A stretch of DNA of 64,000 bases, taken from the NCBI GenBank assembly GCA_028826165.1, contig JAPDFW010000011.1:375001-439000 (forward strand), given 5' to 3'. Positions 53,101-64,000 of the stretch are shown here, one piece after another (position 1 is the first letter of the stretch; each line of letters opens with the position of its first letter). The translations under genes were made by a program, and so were the position numbers. The notes below the pieces were generated by a model, which saw only the letters and a list, made by a program, of their open reading frames with translations, was not told the DNA's origin and searched no databases. The stretch is from Anaeramoeba ignava. Taxonomy: Eukaryota > Metamonada > Anaeramoebidae.

Positions 53101-55488
53101 GAAGAGTCTCAATTAATTCATGGTCGAATCATTTCAAATTTATATTGTAAACAGATGAAAAATTGGGACACTCCAAATATTTTCATTTCAGATCTTCAAT
53201 TAGTACTTGATATGGTTTTTAATAATGAATTAGAATCACACCCACTAGTTTTATTCTTTTTCAACATTTTTGATCAATTTTTCCCATTTAAAGAAGCCAA
53301 ATTGGATTTGGAGTCTATCAAGAAACTTCCCAAAATGATGAATTTTGAAAATTCACTGTTTTTTTGGAGATTGATCGATCGACTTAACTGGAACCAAATT
53401 TCCGATTTTGGATTTGGAGAAAATGAAACATGTGACGAAGAAACGATTCTGCAGTTTTCAATATCGATTACAGAATTTGTTCTCAACTTAATTTATTATT
53501 TAACTTGCAAATTTAATCACCAAGAAAAAAAGGATTTCAAAGATGAAATTTTGAAATTTATTGATAAATTTGAATGGAAAAGAATCACAAATGATTGTTA
53601 TATTAAAATTAATGTCTTCTGTACAAATTGGATTGAAGAAAAAATACAGAATTCAGATCCGTTATTTAATGCCCAAGATAATGAAGGAAATAAATATGAA
53701 GAAATTATTACAAAAGATATAAAAGACAAAGAAACAGAAACAAATGAGATTAAAACAAACGAAAATGAAAACACTGTTGGATATGTTGAGTATTATTTAG
53801 ATTTTGCACAATCACAATCCAAAAAAAAGGAGAACGTAAATGGAAACAAAAATAAAAACAAAGATTTAGAAAAACAAGATAATCGAGAAATGCAGTTAAT
53901 TAGTACAGAAAATATATATTATGCTAAAAATCCCGAAAAACAAAGCATTTTAGAGGAATACACTTTGTATTCAAATTCAGAATATTTCACAGGATTTCTT
54001 TTTGAAGTTATTGAAAGAATTGGGACTTTGAATGAAGGAAATAACATTGAGCTGGATAAATTTAAAACACTTTTCCATTCATATTTTCCATTATCTCTGG
54101 AATCTTATTGATTTCCAGGAAAACGATAAATCATTTCTCCAACAGGAAATGTACTTAATAGATGCAGATTATGAATATCTTTATGATTATTTCTCGATAT
54201 TTAAGACATCATTTGAAACAGTAACAGAAACAAATGAAGAATTTGAGAATTCCAAAAATCAAATTCAAATTCAAATTCAAATTTCCCAGAAATAAGCCAG
54301 GAAAAAAAGCTTATAAACGGACAATATTTCAGTGTTTCTTGGAGATTTGCGATACGATTATACCATAATTTACTTCTTTTTTTCAATCGAGATGGAATGA
54401 TCAAACAGAAAAAATCACGAGAACTTTTTATTCAATGTTTGCATTTATTGAATTATTCGAAAGGAGATTTACTCAACAATCTGATCATATTAACAATCAA
54501 ATTTGCTGATGAATGCAATTTTTTATATGATTTCATGGAATGCTTAATTTTTACAGTTGATTCACCAAAAGTATTAATTCTTGTATTGGAAAAAGTAATG
54601 AGCGCTTTTCTTTCACGTGAATCAAATATTATGGATAAATTGGATGAATATCAAGATCTGAAATTGGATCAAGAGCCACTCAAGCATCATATTGATTTCT
54701 TTGGAGCCTTTAATTTGATATTTTTCCAGTATTTGAAAAATTTAAAATCAACAATTAATGATTCACGTGAAATTTCCTTTGAACATTTTCTTGATATCAA
54801 CAAATGGGTTTTCCAACAGCTTTCAAGAACACCATTGAATTTTGGGAATGAATACACAATTATTTTATTGGTAGCTTTATATTTAAGCAACATGCAACAA
54901 GTATTTGAGAAACTTCAAACATTGAATATTTCCATGTCGAAAATTTCTGTTGAAACTGAAAAAAAAATCCACAATTTATCTTCCATTTTCAAAATTATAT
55001 CAGCAGATTCTTCTCCATTTTTAAAAACAAATGTTTTAGAAATTGGATATAAAATTCCAAAAGTTTTCCTTCTTTCTTGTTCTGCTCTGCATCTTTTTTT
55101 CTCTAATAAAGATCTTTATCTCCAAAATGATAAAAATGATAAAAATGATAAAAATGATAAAAATAAACAAGAATATAAATCACGAATGACAACAAATTTA
55201 AAACAAATTCATGATATTTTTGATGAAATTAAATCTCAATTTTATTCTCAACAAAGAAAAAAATTGGATGAAAATATGTTTATTCATAATTTAAAAGGTG
55301 TTTTTCAAGTATTTCAATCACCGAAATCAAATTTAGCAAAATTTCTTTCAATTTCTTTATTATTAGTTGAAAATATTACAAATATTGTAACATTTTATTA
55401 TAAAGGAGGAGAAAATTTTAAAAAAATTATTCAAAAAATTCTTTCAAGTCAATTTAAAATTGAAATTTCAAATCCTAAAATGAATTGA
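47171..55488 (+). CDS. EPG5: EPG5 homologue (autophagosome-lysosome tethering), two exons with several frameshifts
   Basis: Exon 1 is 47171-47260, then a 108-bp intron, then one exon from 47369 to 55488; about 2,730 residues, close to human EPG5 (about 2,580). The protein is helical throughout. The diagnostic stretch is LRAIPFHLWNPTEDDMNILK followed by DWLLSGF, CIDQLNWEY and IHRQMILILTDAWLKYYS, which lines up with what I recall of EPG5 (LPLYLWQPS...IRDWLL...LEGLNW...AYQKY). KIYLWFLLNLLPYHLIS also fits the family. EPG5 is a Rab7 effector that promotes autophagosome-lysosome fusion. The reading frame shifts near 48350 (GGAAAT/GAAAAT repeat), 52262 (GGGAAAATATTTTAATGG), 54105 and 54280 (CAAATT repeat); the last two cancel. 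Homology continues on both sides, so these are indels or sequencing errors, not gene ends. Confidence 0.82.
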
Positions 55489-56490
55489 AATGAAAATCAA
55501 AATGAAAATCAATTAAAATGAAAAAGAAAATCAATTAAAATGAAAATCAAAATCAAAATCAAAATCAAAATCAAAATCAAAAGAAAATCAAAATCAAAAT
55601 CAAAATCGAAATCAAAATCAAAAATCAAAATCAAAATCAAAATCAAAATCAAAATCTAAATCAAAATCAAAATCAAAATCAAAATCAAAATGAAAATTTA
55701 AATGAAAATCAAAATCAAAATCAAAATCAAAATGAAAATCAAAATCAAAATGAAAATGAAAATGAAAATCAAAATGAAAATCAAAATCAAAATCAAAATC
55801 AAAATCAAAATCAAAATCAAAATCAAAATCAAAATCAAAAAAGAAATCAAAATCAAAATCAAAATCAAAATCAAAATCAAAATCAAAATCAAAATGAAAA
55901 TCAAAATGAAATTCAAAATCAAAATCAAAATCAAAATCAAAATCAAAATCAAAATCAAAATCAAAATCAAAATGAAAATCAAAATGAAAAATCAAAATCA
56001 AAATCAAAATCAAAATCAAAATCAAAATCAAAATCAAAATCAAAATCAAAATCAAAATCAAAATCAAAATCAAAATCAAAATCAAAATCAAAATCAAAAT
56101 CAAAATCAAAATCAAAATCAAAATCAAAATCAAAATCAAAATCAAAATCAAAATCAAAATCAAAATCAAAATCAAAATCAAAATCAAAATCAAAATCAAA
56201 ATCAAAATCTGAAAATCAAAATCAAAATCAAAATCAAAATCAAAATGAAAATGAAATTCAAAATCAAAATCAAAATCAAAATCAAAATCAAAATCAAAAT
56301 CAAAATCAAAATCAAAATCAAAATGAAAATGAAAATCAAAATCAAAATCAAAATCAAAATCAAAATCAAAATCAAAATCAAAATGAAAATTAAAATGAAA
56401 ATCAAAATCAAAATCAAAATCAAAATCAAAATGAAAATCAAAATCAAAATCAAAATCAAAATCAAAAAGAAAATCAAAATCATGAAAAAG
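55489..56490. repeat. (TCAAAA/TGAAAA)n array downstream of EPG5
   Basis: 1 kb of hexamers. The middle (55990-56205) is almost pure TCAAAA; the edges mix in TGAAAA. It is the same unit and strand orientation as the coding Gln-Asn arrays, but it lies after a stop codon. All ORFs in it are by-products. Confidence 0.92.
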
Positions 56491-57500
56491 GAATTTAAAA
56501 GAGAGAAATGTTCTTTATTTTTCTTTTTTTTTATTTGAATTTTTTTTTCCAATTTTAATTTTTTAATCAAAATTAATTTGAAGAAAAAAAAAAAAAGAAG
56601 AATAAAAAAAAATTATATTTAATCATTAAATAATTAATTAATGAATCAATTAATCAATTGAATAGAATAAAATAATTTTGAAAAAACAAAAAACAAAAAC
56701 AAAAACAAAAACAAAAACAAAAACAATTCCACATTCCAAAATTTAAATTATTCAAATAAAATCAAATAATTCAAATAAATTAAATAAATCAAATAATTCA
56801 AATAAAATCAAATAATTCAAATAAATCAAATAAATCAAATAATTCAAATAATTCAAATAAAATCAAATAAATCAAATAAATCAAATAATTCAAATTAATC
56901 AAATAAATCAAATAAATTCAAATAAATCAAATAAATCAAATAAATCAAATAAATCAAATAATTCAAATAATTCAAATAATTCAAATAATTCAAATAAATC
57001 AAATTAATCAAATAATTCAAATAAATCAAATAAATCAAATAATTTAAATAAAATAAATAATTCAAATAAAATCAAATAATTCAAATAATTCAAATAAATC
57101 AAATCAATTAAATAAATTAAATAAATCAAATAATTCAAATAATTTAAATAAATCAAATAATTTAAATAAAATCAAATTAATCAAATAAATCAAATTAATT
57201 AAATAATTCAAATAATTCAAATAAATCAAATAATTCAAATAAAATAAATAATTCAAATAATTCAAATAAATTAAATAAATTCAAATAAATCAGATAAATC
57301 AAATTAATCAAATAATTCAAATCAATTCAAATAAATTCAAATAATTCAAATAATTCAAATTAATTAAATAAATCAAATAATTCAAATAATTCAAATAATT
57401 CAAATAAATTCAAATAAATCAAATAATTCAAATAATTTAAATAAATCAAATAAATTAAATAAATCAAATTAAATAATTCAAATAATTCAAATAAATTAAA
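56491..57500. repeat. (AAATAATTC/AAATAAATC)n array between EPG5 (+) and CLASP (-)
   Basis: After about 250 bp of A/T-rich sequence including an (ACAAAA)n stretch near 56697-56726, some 750 bp repeat AAATAATTC and AAATAAATC. No gene is visible. Confidence 0.9.
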
Positions 57501-60500
57501 TTATTTTTTTCTTGCTTCCATTCTTCTTTGAATCATTGTAATATGAGCTGAACGTAAAGAAGGAGATAAACGTTTTATTAAAAGATCCTCTCCAACAACC
57601 AAAAAAATTTCAGCAAGAGTATCAATAACAATTTTTCTAATTTGAGAAGAAGTAAGAGAAGAACGAATTTTTGTTTGAAGTGGAGGAAGAATTTTGTCAA
57701 GTAATTTAAGTAATTTCTTTTTTGGAGTGTGTTTTATAAATGGAATTAAAAAATTAATTCCCAAAGTAAACATTTTCGAATTTTCATTTTGAAGATATGG
57801 AGTCAATGCTTCAACTACTGCTTGTGAATCTAATGATGATCTCATGATTTTCAAAAGTCTTTCGTGATTTTTATTTTTTTCATCATTACTTTTTTGACAG
57901 GAATTAAAAAAATGAGAAATTATTTTTTCAGTGTTTTGATAAAAATATTCTTTCTGTTGAATTACTATTTTTTGAAATAATTTTAAAATATCATTTTGAT
58001 CGTCTGTTGATTGTTGGATAAAATAATCTATTAATCTTGTGATTATCAATATAAAATGTTGTTTCCATACTTGTTCTACATTAGCTTCTGAAAATGATAA
58101 AAGTGTTTGAAGTGATTGATTTCTTTGTTGTGGATTTGAAAGTGAATTAAGAAGTGCTTGGATTGTAGTTTTTAGTTTAGATTCATCAATTTCATTTTGA
58201 TTATTTTGATTTTCATTTTGATTATTTTCTTTTTCAATTTGATTATTTTCATTTTGATTTTCAATTTGATTATTTTCTTTTTCAATTTGATTTTGATTAT
58301 TTTCATTTTGATTTTGATTTTGATTTTGATTTTCATTTTGATTTTCATTTTGATTTTGATTTTCTTTTTCTTTTTCTTTTTCATTTTGATTTTCATCATC
58401 AATAAATTCATCATTGTCTACACTTTCGAAATCGAGATCATTAAAAAAGTCATCATCATTAAATTCGTCATCATTAAATTCATTTTCATTTTCATTATCA
58501 TTATCATTATCATTTTCATTTTCATTATCATTATCATTATCATTTTCATTTTCATTTTCATTATCATTTTCATTTTCATTTTCATTTTCATTATCATTTT
58601 CATTTTCATTTTCATTTTCATTTTCATTTTCATTATCATTTTCATTATCATTTTCATTTTCATTTTCATTATCATTTTCATTTTCATTTTCATTATCATT
58701 TTCATTTTCATTTTCATTTTCATTATCATTTTTGTTATTTGCTTTTTTAATTGGTGTTTTTTTAATTGGTTTTGTTTTATTTGGTGTTTTTTTAATTGCT
58801 TTATTTGTTGTTTTTTTAATTGCTTTATTTGTTGTTTTTTTATTTGTTGTTGCTTTATTTGTTTTTGATTTATTTGGTGTTGTTTTATTTTGTGTTGTTT
58901 TAGTTGATGTTGTTTTAGTTGGTATTGTTCTAGTTGAATTTTTTTTAATTAATACTCTTTTATTTTGTGCCTGTTTAGTTGATTCTGATTTAGTTGAAAT
59001 TAGTTTTTTCTTTTCACTAACAATCCTTTTTCTAACTTGTTGATTTGATTTGAAATTTGCAACTGTATTTGCCTTTCTTAATACTTTCTTTTGACTTTGG
59101 ACTTTTCGAATATCTTTAATTGATTTTGTTGGAGATTTTGAAACATTAAGAATGTGTTTATTTGTTTTCGCTTGAGAAACATCTGAATTTTGATCATAAA
59201 TTGATGGATCAAGATTGATTATTGATAGCAAAAAATTTTTTGAAGAAGAAATTTGCATGTTAACTTGTTTCATCAATTCATCCTCATTTTTTTCCTTTAA
59301 AACACGCAATAAATGATGAGAATATTTTTTGATTTCGATTCTTTGATGAGAAAAATAGGGGAATAATTTATTGAACATTTCCTTTGTATTTGCTTCTTCA
59401 GATAAAAAATTATCAGTATCTTCAGTAAAAATAATAACCATTAATTTAAAAAGATGTTTTTTCAAATTGTCTCTAATTGAATCCAAAATTTCCATTAAAC
59501 AAGGAACTAAAACAGCGCTTCCAAAACAAGAACGAATCAAATCAACAATTTCTTGGGAAATGTTTTTGATTTTTTTGTTTGAATCATTAAGCAAAGGAAT
59601 AATATTAATAAAAGTAGCGTTTAAATATTGTTCAAAATTTGTAGTATAATTATCAATTAATTCCTTTAGAACTTTCAAAGCAATAAATTTAAGTTTTAAA
59701 TGTTGGTCGTTCAAAAAACGAATCACTGAAGTGAATGCCTTTTTGAAGAGTTTTTTATCCATCAATTCGTAGCGACTTTCTTGCGTGGAAATGTCAAAAA
59801 GCTTCTCCAAACCTGAATAATTTGTTGATAAATTGAGCGAAGAAAGAGCAAGAATTGCATTTGTAAATTCGTTGTTGTCTTGATTTCTTGGATGGAGATT
59901 CAGCGAGGATATTTCAGATTGTAATGTTGATTGAGGAACTAAAACTGTAATTTTTTGTCGAACTTTTTTGCTTGATTCATATTTCGAAGTTGATTGTGTT
60001 CTTGTGCTTTTGCGAATAGGAACTTTTGAAGGTGATGAAAAATCAATTTCATCAAGTTCATCATGTTTTTTTAAAAGATCAACAGTCTTGACTTTTGGAG
60101 CGCGAAGTTTCTGCTGGGTGATTCCAGTCTTTTTTAATTTTAAATTTTGATTTGATTTTAAATTTTGATTTGATTTTTGATTTGATTTTTGATTTGATTT
60201 TTGATTTGATTTTTGATTTGATTTTTGATTTGATTTTGATTTTTGATTTGTTATTGATAAAGGTGATATTTTTTTGGATGAATAACGAGCTTGTATTTTT
60301 GGTTTTGGAGGGGAAAACTCATCTTCAATCATTAGAAAGTTTTTGTTGTCGAGATTGTTTGCGGGATGTTTGTACGAAATGATACTCATTTGTGTTTTTT
60401 TGTCTTCTTTTAAATAAATAAATTTTGCTCTTTCAGGAAAACGTTTGAAATATTCCCAATAAGACTCCTTTCCTTCTGAACGAGTTATTTCCTTAGCATC

Positions 60501-62420
60501 ATGCAGTGAAATCAATATATTTTTCTCGATAATATCGATATTTGAAGAAAGTTCTTTTTTGCGGATAAATTTGATGCATAATTTATTATAAAGTGAAAGA
60601 AACGCTCTTTGTTGACCACTTTTACTTGATGATAATGCTTGATTCAAAAAGGAAAATATTTTCGTTGTTGGTGAATGAACAAGTAATTGGACAATAGACT
60701 GATGAGCGCTATCCGCTATTCTTTGGATTGAAGATATTGTTCTTTTGAGCAAAGTGTTGAATATCCATTCAAAAATTGCTGAAAATCCAGCCTCAATTTT
60801 TCGTGATATATTCACTATTAAATAACATGTATGTTTAAATAATGCTGATCTTTCGCTTTCAATTAAATCACAAAATGTTGTTTTCATAATGTTCAATGAT
60901 TCCATAAATGTTTGTAAATATAAAGTTGTTGCATTTCCATTTGTTATTCCTTGAAGTTTGAAAATGGAATTTTTTTGTGTTTCCCAGTCTTTTGATTGAA
61001 GGTCTTCGATAATTTCATTTAAAGATTGTTTGAGTTGATTTTCTTCATTGAACTTTATTTTATAAAAATTAAATATAAAATTATTTATTAAATTATTTAT
61101 AAAATTATTTATAAAATTATTTATAAAATTATTTATAAAATTAAATATAAAATTATTTATAAAATTATTTATAAAATTATTTATAAAATTATTTATAAAA
61201 TTATTTATAAAATTATTTATAAAATTAAATATAAAATTATTTATAAAATTATTTATAAAATTATTTATAAAATTATTTATAAAATTATTTATAAAATTAT
61301 TTATAAAATTATTTATAAAATTATTTTAAAAAAATTATTAATAAAATTAAATATAAAATTTATTTATAAAATTATTTATAAAATTATTTATAAAATTATT
61401 TATAAAAAATTATTTATTAAAATTAATTATAAAATTATTTATAAAATTATTTATAAAATTATTTATAAAAATTAAATATAAAATTATTTATAAAATTATT
61501 TATTAAATTAAATATAAAATTATTTATAAAATTAAATATAAAATTATTTATAAAATTATTTATAAAATTAATTATAAAATTTAAATATAAAATTATTTAT
61601 AAAATTAATTATAAAATTATTTATTAAAATTATTATTAAAATTAAATATTTATTTATAAAAATTAAATATATTAAATTATTATAAAATTATTTATAAAAT
61701 TATTTATTAAATTAATTATTAAATTATTTATAAAATTATTAATAAAAATTATTTATAAAATTAAATATAAAATATTTTATAAAATTATATATAAAATTAT
61801 ATATAAAATTAAATATAAAATTAAATATAAAATTAATTATAAATAAAATTAATTATAAAATTAAATATAAAATTATTTATAAAAAAAAATTAAAATATAA
61901 AATTAATTATAAAATTAATAAAATTATTTATAAAATTAATTATAAAAAATTTAAAATTATTTTTATAAAATTAAATATAAAATTATTTTATAAAATTATT
62001 TATAAAATTATTTATAAAATTAATAAAATTATTTATAAAATTATTTATATATTTTAAAATTAAATATAAAAATTTATAAAATTTATAAAATTATTTATTA
62101 AAATTAAATATAAAAATTTTAAAATTAAATAAAAATTATTTTTATTAAATTATTTATAAAATTATTTATAAAATTATTTATAAAATTAAATATAAAATTA
62201 TTTATTAAATTATTTATAAAATTATTTATAAAATTATTTATAAAATTATTTATTAAATTATTTATTAAATTATTTATAAAATTATTTATAAAATTATTTA
62301 TAAAATTATTTATAAATACATTAATTGGTTCATAAGAATTTCCTACTTCATTCCAATCAACTGTATTATTTATCTTTGATGTTGTTTGTTTTGTTTTTTT
62401 TTTAATGATTTTAGTTTGTT
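57501..62420 (-). CDS. CLASP: CLASP family microtubule regulator (TOG domains), 5' end incomplete
   Basis: Exon A is 62420-62320 (VDWNEVGNSYEPIN) and exon B is 61052-57501, joined in phase 0 across a 1,267-bp repeat intron; about 1,215 residues so far. The upstream exon with the start codon was not found. A TOG array opens exon B (QLKQSLNEIIEDLQSKDWET, HTCYLIVNISRKIEAGF), followed by the CLASP signature of a helix ending in YWEYFKRFPERAKFIY. A basic Ser/Lys-rich linker holds a KSNQ repeat (about 60130-60250). A second TOG region lies around 59850-59200, a Thr/Lys-rich then Asp/Asn/Glu-rich linker (58880-58190) comes next, and a C-terminal TOG-like domain ends in MEARKK. CLASPs stabilise microtubule plus ends and promote rescue. 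The long ENDNEN run is unusual for the family. Confidence 0.85.
58195..58735 (-). repeat. Coding Asn/Asp/Glu/Gln array inside CLASP
   Basis: TTTTCATTATCA units on the + strand encode Asp-Asn-Glu-Asn runs, followed by Gln-Asn/Glu-Asn units. The frame is kept throughout, unlike in the other long inserts. It forms an acidic linker between TOG domains. Confidence 0.85.
61053..62319. repeat. (AAATTATTTATA)n array filling a CLASP intron
   Basis: 1.27 kb of AAAATTATTTAT units with AAATATAAAATT variants, between donor GTATTT (62319, minus strand) and acceptor AAAG. No gene is visible. Confidence 0.9.
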
Positions 62421-62780
62421 CTAAAAATAGAAAAATATTTTGTTTTTGTTTTTAATTAAAAATAAAAAGAAAAAGATTTTTGTGTTATTTTTTAAAAAGT
62501 TTTTAAATTAGAAAAATGAAAAATGAAAAATAAAAATAAAAATTTTTCTTTTTTTTGAATTAAAAATTTTTGGTTTCATTTTTATTTTTATTTTTCATTT
62601 TTAGAAAAAACAAAAAAGCAAAAATTTTGTTGATTATTTTAAATTAGAAAAATGAAAAATGAAAAAAAAAATAAAATAAGCAAAAATTTTTCTTTTGTTT
62701 TTAATAAAAAAAATTTCAACCTTTTTCATTTTTCATTTTTCATTTTTCATTTTTAAAAAAAACAAAAATTATATATAAAA
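62421..62780. promoter_or_regulatory. Divergent region between CLASP (-) and aminotransferase (+) genes
   Basis: Contains GAAAAATGAAAAATGAAAAA (about 62647-62666, a minus-strand TCATTTTT pair) and, on the + strand, four TCATTTTT units at 62725-62754. The CLASP start codon should lie here or upstream, but I could not place it. The short ATG-led stretch in this region (MKNKNKNETK) has no clear donor. Confidence 0.4.
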
Positions 62781-62819
62781 ATGTTATCATTAATTATAAA
62801 ATTTCAGATAAAGTTAAAA

Positions 62820-63738
62820 TAAAAATCTCATAAAAATTAAATATAAAAAATAAAATTATTTATAAAATTAATCTTAAAATATAAAATTAAACCATAAAAT
62901 TAATTTTAAAATTATTTATAAAAAATTTTAAAATTAAATATAAAATTAAATATAAAATTAAATTAGTAAAATTAAAAACAAATATAAAAATTTTATAAAA
63001 ATAAAAATAAATATTTTATTTATAAAATTAAATATAAAATTAAATATAAAATATTTTATAAAATTATTTATAAAAAATTATTTATAAAATTATTTATAAA
63101 ATTAAATATAAAATTATTTATAAAATTATTTTTATTAAAAATAATTATAAAATCAAATAAAACAAAATTTATAAATTATTTATAAAAAATATAAAATATA
63201 TAAAATTATTTATAAAATTTAAATATAAAATTAAATATAAAATTAAATATAAAATTAAATATAAAATTATATAAAAAAATTATTAAATATAAAATTATTT
63301 ATAAAATTATTTATAAAAAAATTATTTATAAAATTAATTATAAAATTATTTATAAAATTAAAAATATAAAATTATTTATAAAAATTATTTATTAAATATA
63401 AAATTATTTATAAAATTATTTATTAAATTATTTATAAAATTATTTATTAAATTATTTATAAAATTATTTATAAAATTATTTATTAAAATTAATTATAAAA
63501 ATTTATAAAATTAATTTATAAAATTATTAATTTATAAAATTATTTATAAAATTATTTATAAAATTATTTATAAAATTAATTATAAAATTATTTATAAAAT
63601 TAATTATAAAATTAATTATAAAATTAAATATAAAATTATTTATAATATTATTTATTAAATTATTTATAAAATTATATATAAAATTATTAATAAAATTATT
63701 TATAAAATTAATTATAAAATTAAAAATATTTGATTTAG
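62820..63738. repeat. (AAATTATTTATAAAATTAAATATA)n array, probable intron 1 of the aminotransferase gene
   Basis: About 900 bp of the same unit family as the neighbouring CLASP intron, ending in the acceptor TGATTTAG. No gene is visible; long minus-strand ORFs here are by-products. Confidence 0.85.
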
Positions 63739-64000
63739 ATTTTTCATATGAAAGCACTTTATGAAGCTTGTGAAGATAAAAATAAAGCTGATTTATCAAT
63801 TGGAGAATATAAAGATGGAGAAGGAAAATCAATGGTTTTAAATGTTGTAAGAGAAGTTGAAACTGATATTTCTGAAAGAGATGATTTAACCAAAGATTAT
63901 TTACCAATTGCTGGTGATAGAGAATTTTGTCATTATGCTGAAAAATTAGTTTTTGGATCAAAATGTAAAGCACTTAATGAAAATCGAATTTGCAGTGTTC
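63739..64000 (+). CDS. Aspartate aminotransferase, partial (runs off the window)
   Basis: An exon starting after TTTAG at 63738 reads IFHMKALYEACEDKNKADLS, then IGEYKDGEGKSMVLNVVREV, KDYLPIAGDREFCHYAEKLV and FGSKCKALNENRICSV. This is the N-terminal part of class I aspartate aminotransferases: the VGAYR-type strand (here IGEYK) and the EYLPIxGxxxF motif (here DYLPIAGDREF). The enzyme interconverts aspartate/2-oxoglutarate and oxaloacetate/glutamate using PLP; the catalytic Lys lies beyond the window. A few N-terminal residues must come from an upstream exon. A candidate is the stretch ending ISDK at 62812 before GTTAAA, but its frame does not connect to ATG 62781, so the start is unresolved. 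Compartment cannot be judged. Confidence 0.85.
   Translation, partial: MFHMKALYEACEDKNKADLSIGEYKDGEGKSMVLNVVREVETDISERDDLTKDYLPIAGDREFCHYAEKLVFGSKCKALNENRICSV

Noticed and set aside
49371-54404. Minus-strand frames opposite EPG5 (for example 50765-51187)
   Set aside because: No domain similarity, and the plus strand carries the conserved gene.
55618-56570. Long frames on both strands of the array after EPG5 (IKIKI, NQNQN)
   Set aside because: Pure hexamer by-products after the gene's stop codon. No unique sequence to support a gene.
58197-59043. Plus-strand Ile/Phe- and Ser/Leu-rich frames opposite CLASP
   Set aside because: Complement of the acidic Asn/Asp/Glu repeat coding region.
63527-63973. 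Minus-strand 148-residue frame at the right end
   Set aside because: Antisense to the aspartate aminotransferase exon and the repeat intron. The plus-strand reading has clear homology.

Overview
The window is protist nuclear DNA. It is extremely AT-rich, encodes eukaryotic machinery (proteasome beta3, eIF3j, CLASP, EPG5, a GNPTAB-type phosphotransferase) and has GT-AG spliceosomal introns. TAA, TAG and TGA all serve as stops, so the code is standard. Asn/Glu/Gln-rich low-complexity inserts, an RCC1-BTB family, a PFL-activase-like radical SAM protein and TCATTTTT initiator-like motifs before most start codons point to an anaerobic amoeboid protist. An Anaeramoeba-type metamonad is my best guess from memory, not from a search. 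I saw no tRNA, rRNA or CRISPR array.

Layout, 0-9.7 kb: a secreted GH18-like hydrolase (+); a leucine-rich LRMDA homologue (-) whose 4.2 kb first intron holds a decayed MULE DNA transposon with perfect 54-bp terminal inverted repeats; a PflX-like radical SAM protein (+) with a long Asn/Glu/Gln insert. 9.7-21.6 kb: six tandem RCC1-BTB genes (A-F, +); E is a pseudogene and F is frameshifted. 22-24.6 kb: a gene with two complete actin folds in one polypeptide. 24.8-32.8 kb: a SPATA20/YyaL-type thioredoxin-domain protein, an MG-starting coiled-coil protein, proteasome subunit beta3 with a 2.35 kb repeat-filled intron, and eIF3j (all +). 33.6-42.9 kb: a 971-residue ankyrin protein and a GNPTAB homologue (both -). 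42.95-55.5 kb: an ankyrin-BTB gene with about one exon per repeat, then EPG5 (both +). 57.5-62.4 kb: CLASP (-). 63.7 kb to the end: the start of an aspartate aminotransferase (+).

Genes are tightly packed where they are packed at all: 49 bp between the radical SAM gene and RCC1-BTB copy A, and 74 bp between the divergent GNPTAB and ankyrin-BTB starts. Long spacers and several introns are instead filled with A/T-rich simple repeats, and each locus has its own unit. Ordinary introns are about 60-120 bp, so the kilobase introns look like local repeat expansions.

There is no operon-like pathway. Themes are protein turnover and trafficking (proteasome, EPG5 in autophagosome-lysosome fusion, GNPTAB in lysosomal enzyme tagging), cytoskeleton (di-actin, CLASP) and BTB adaptors that share one C-terminal module joined to either RCC1 or ankyrin scaffolds. 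Several conserved genes carry single-base frameshifts at homopolymers or short repeats, so some breaks may be assembly errors.
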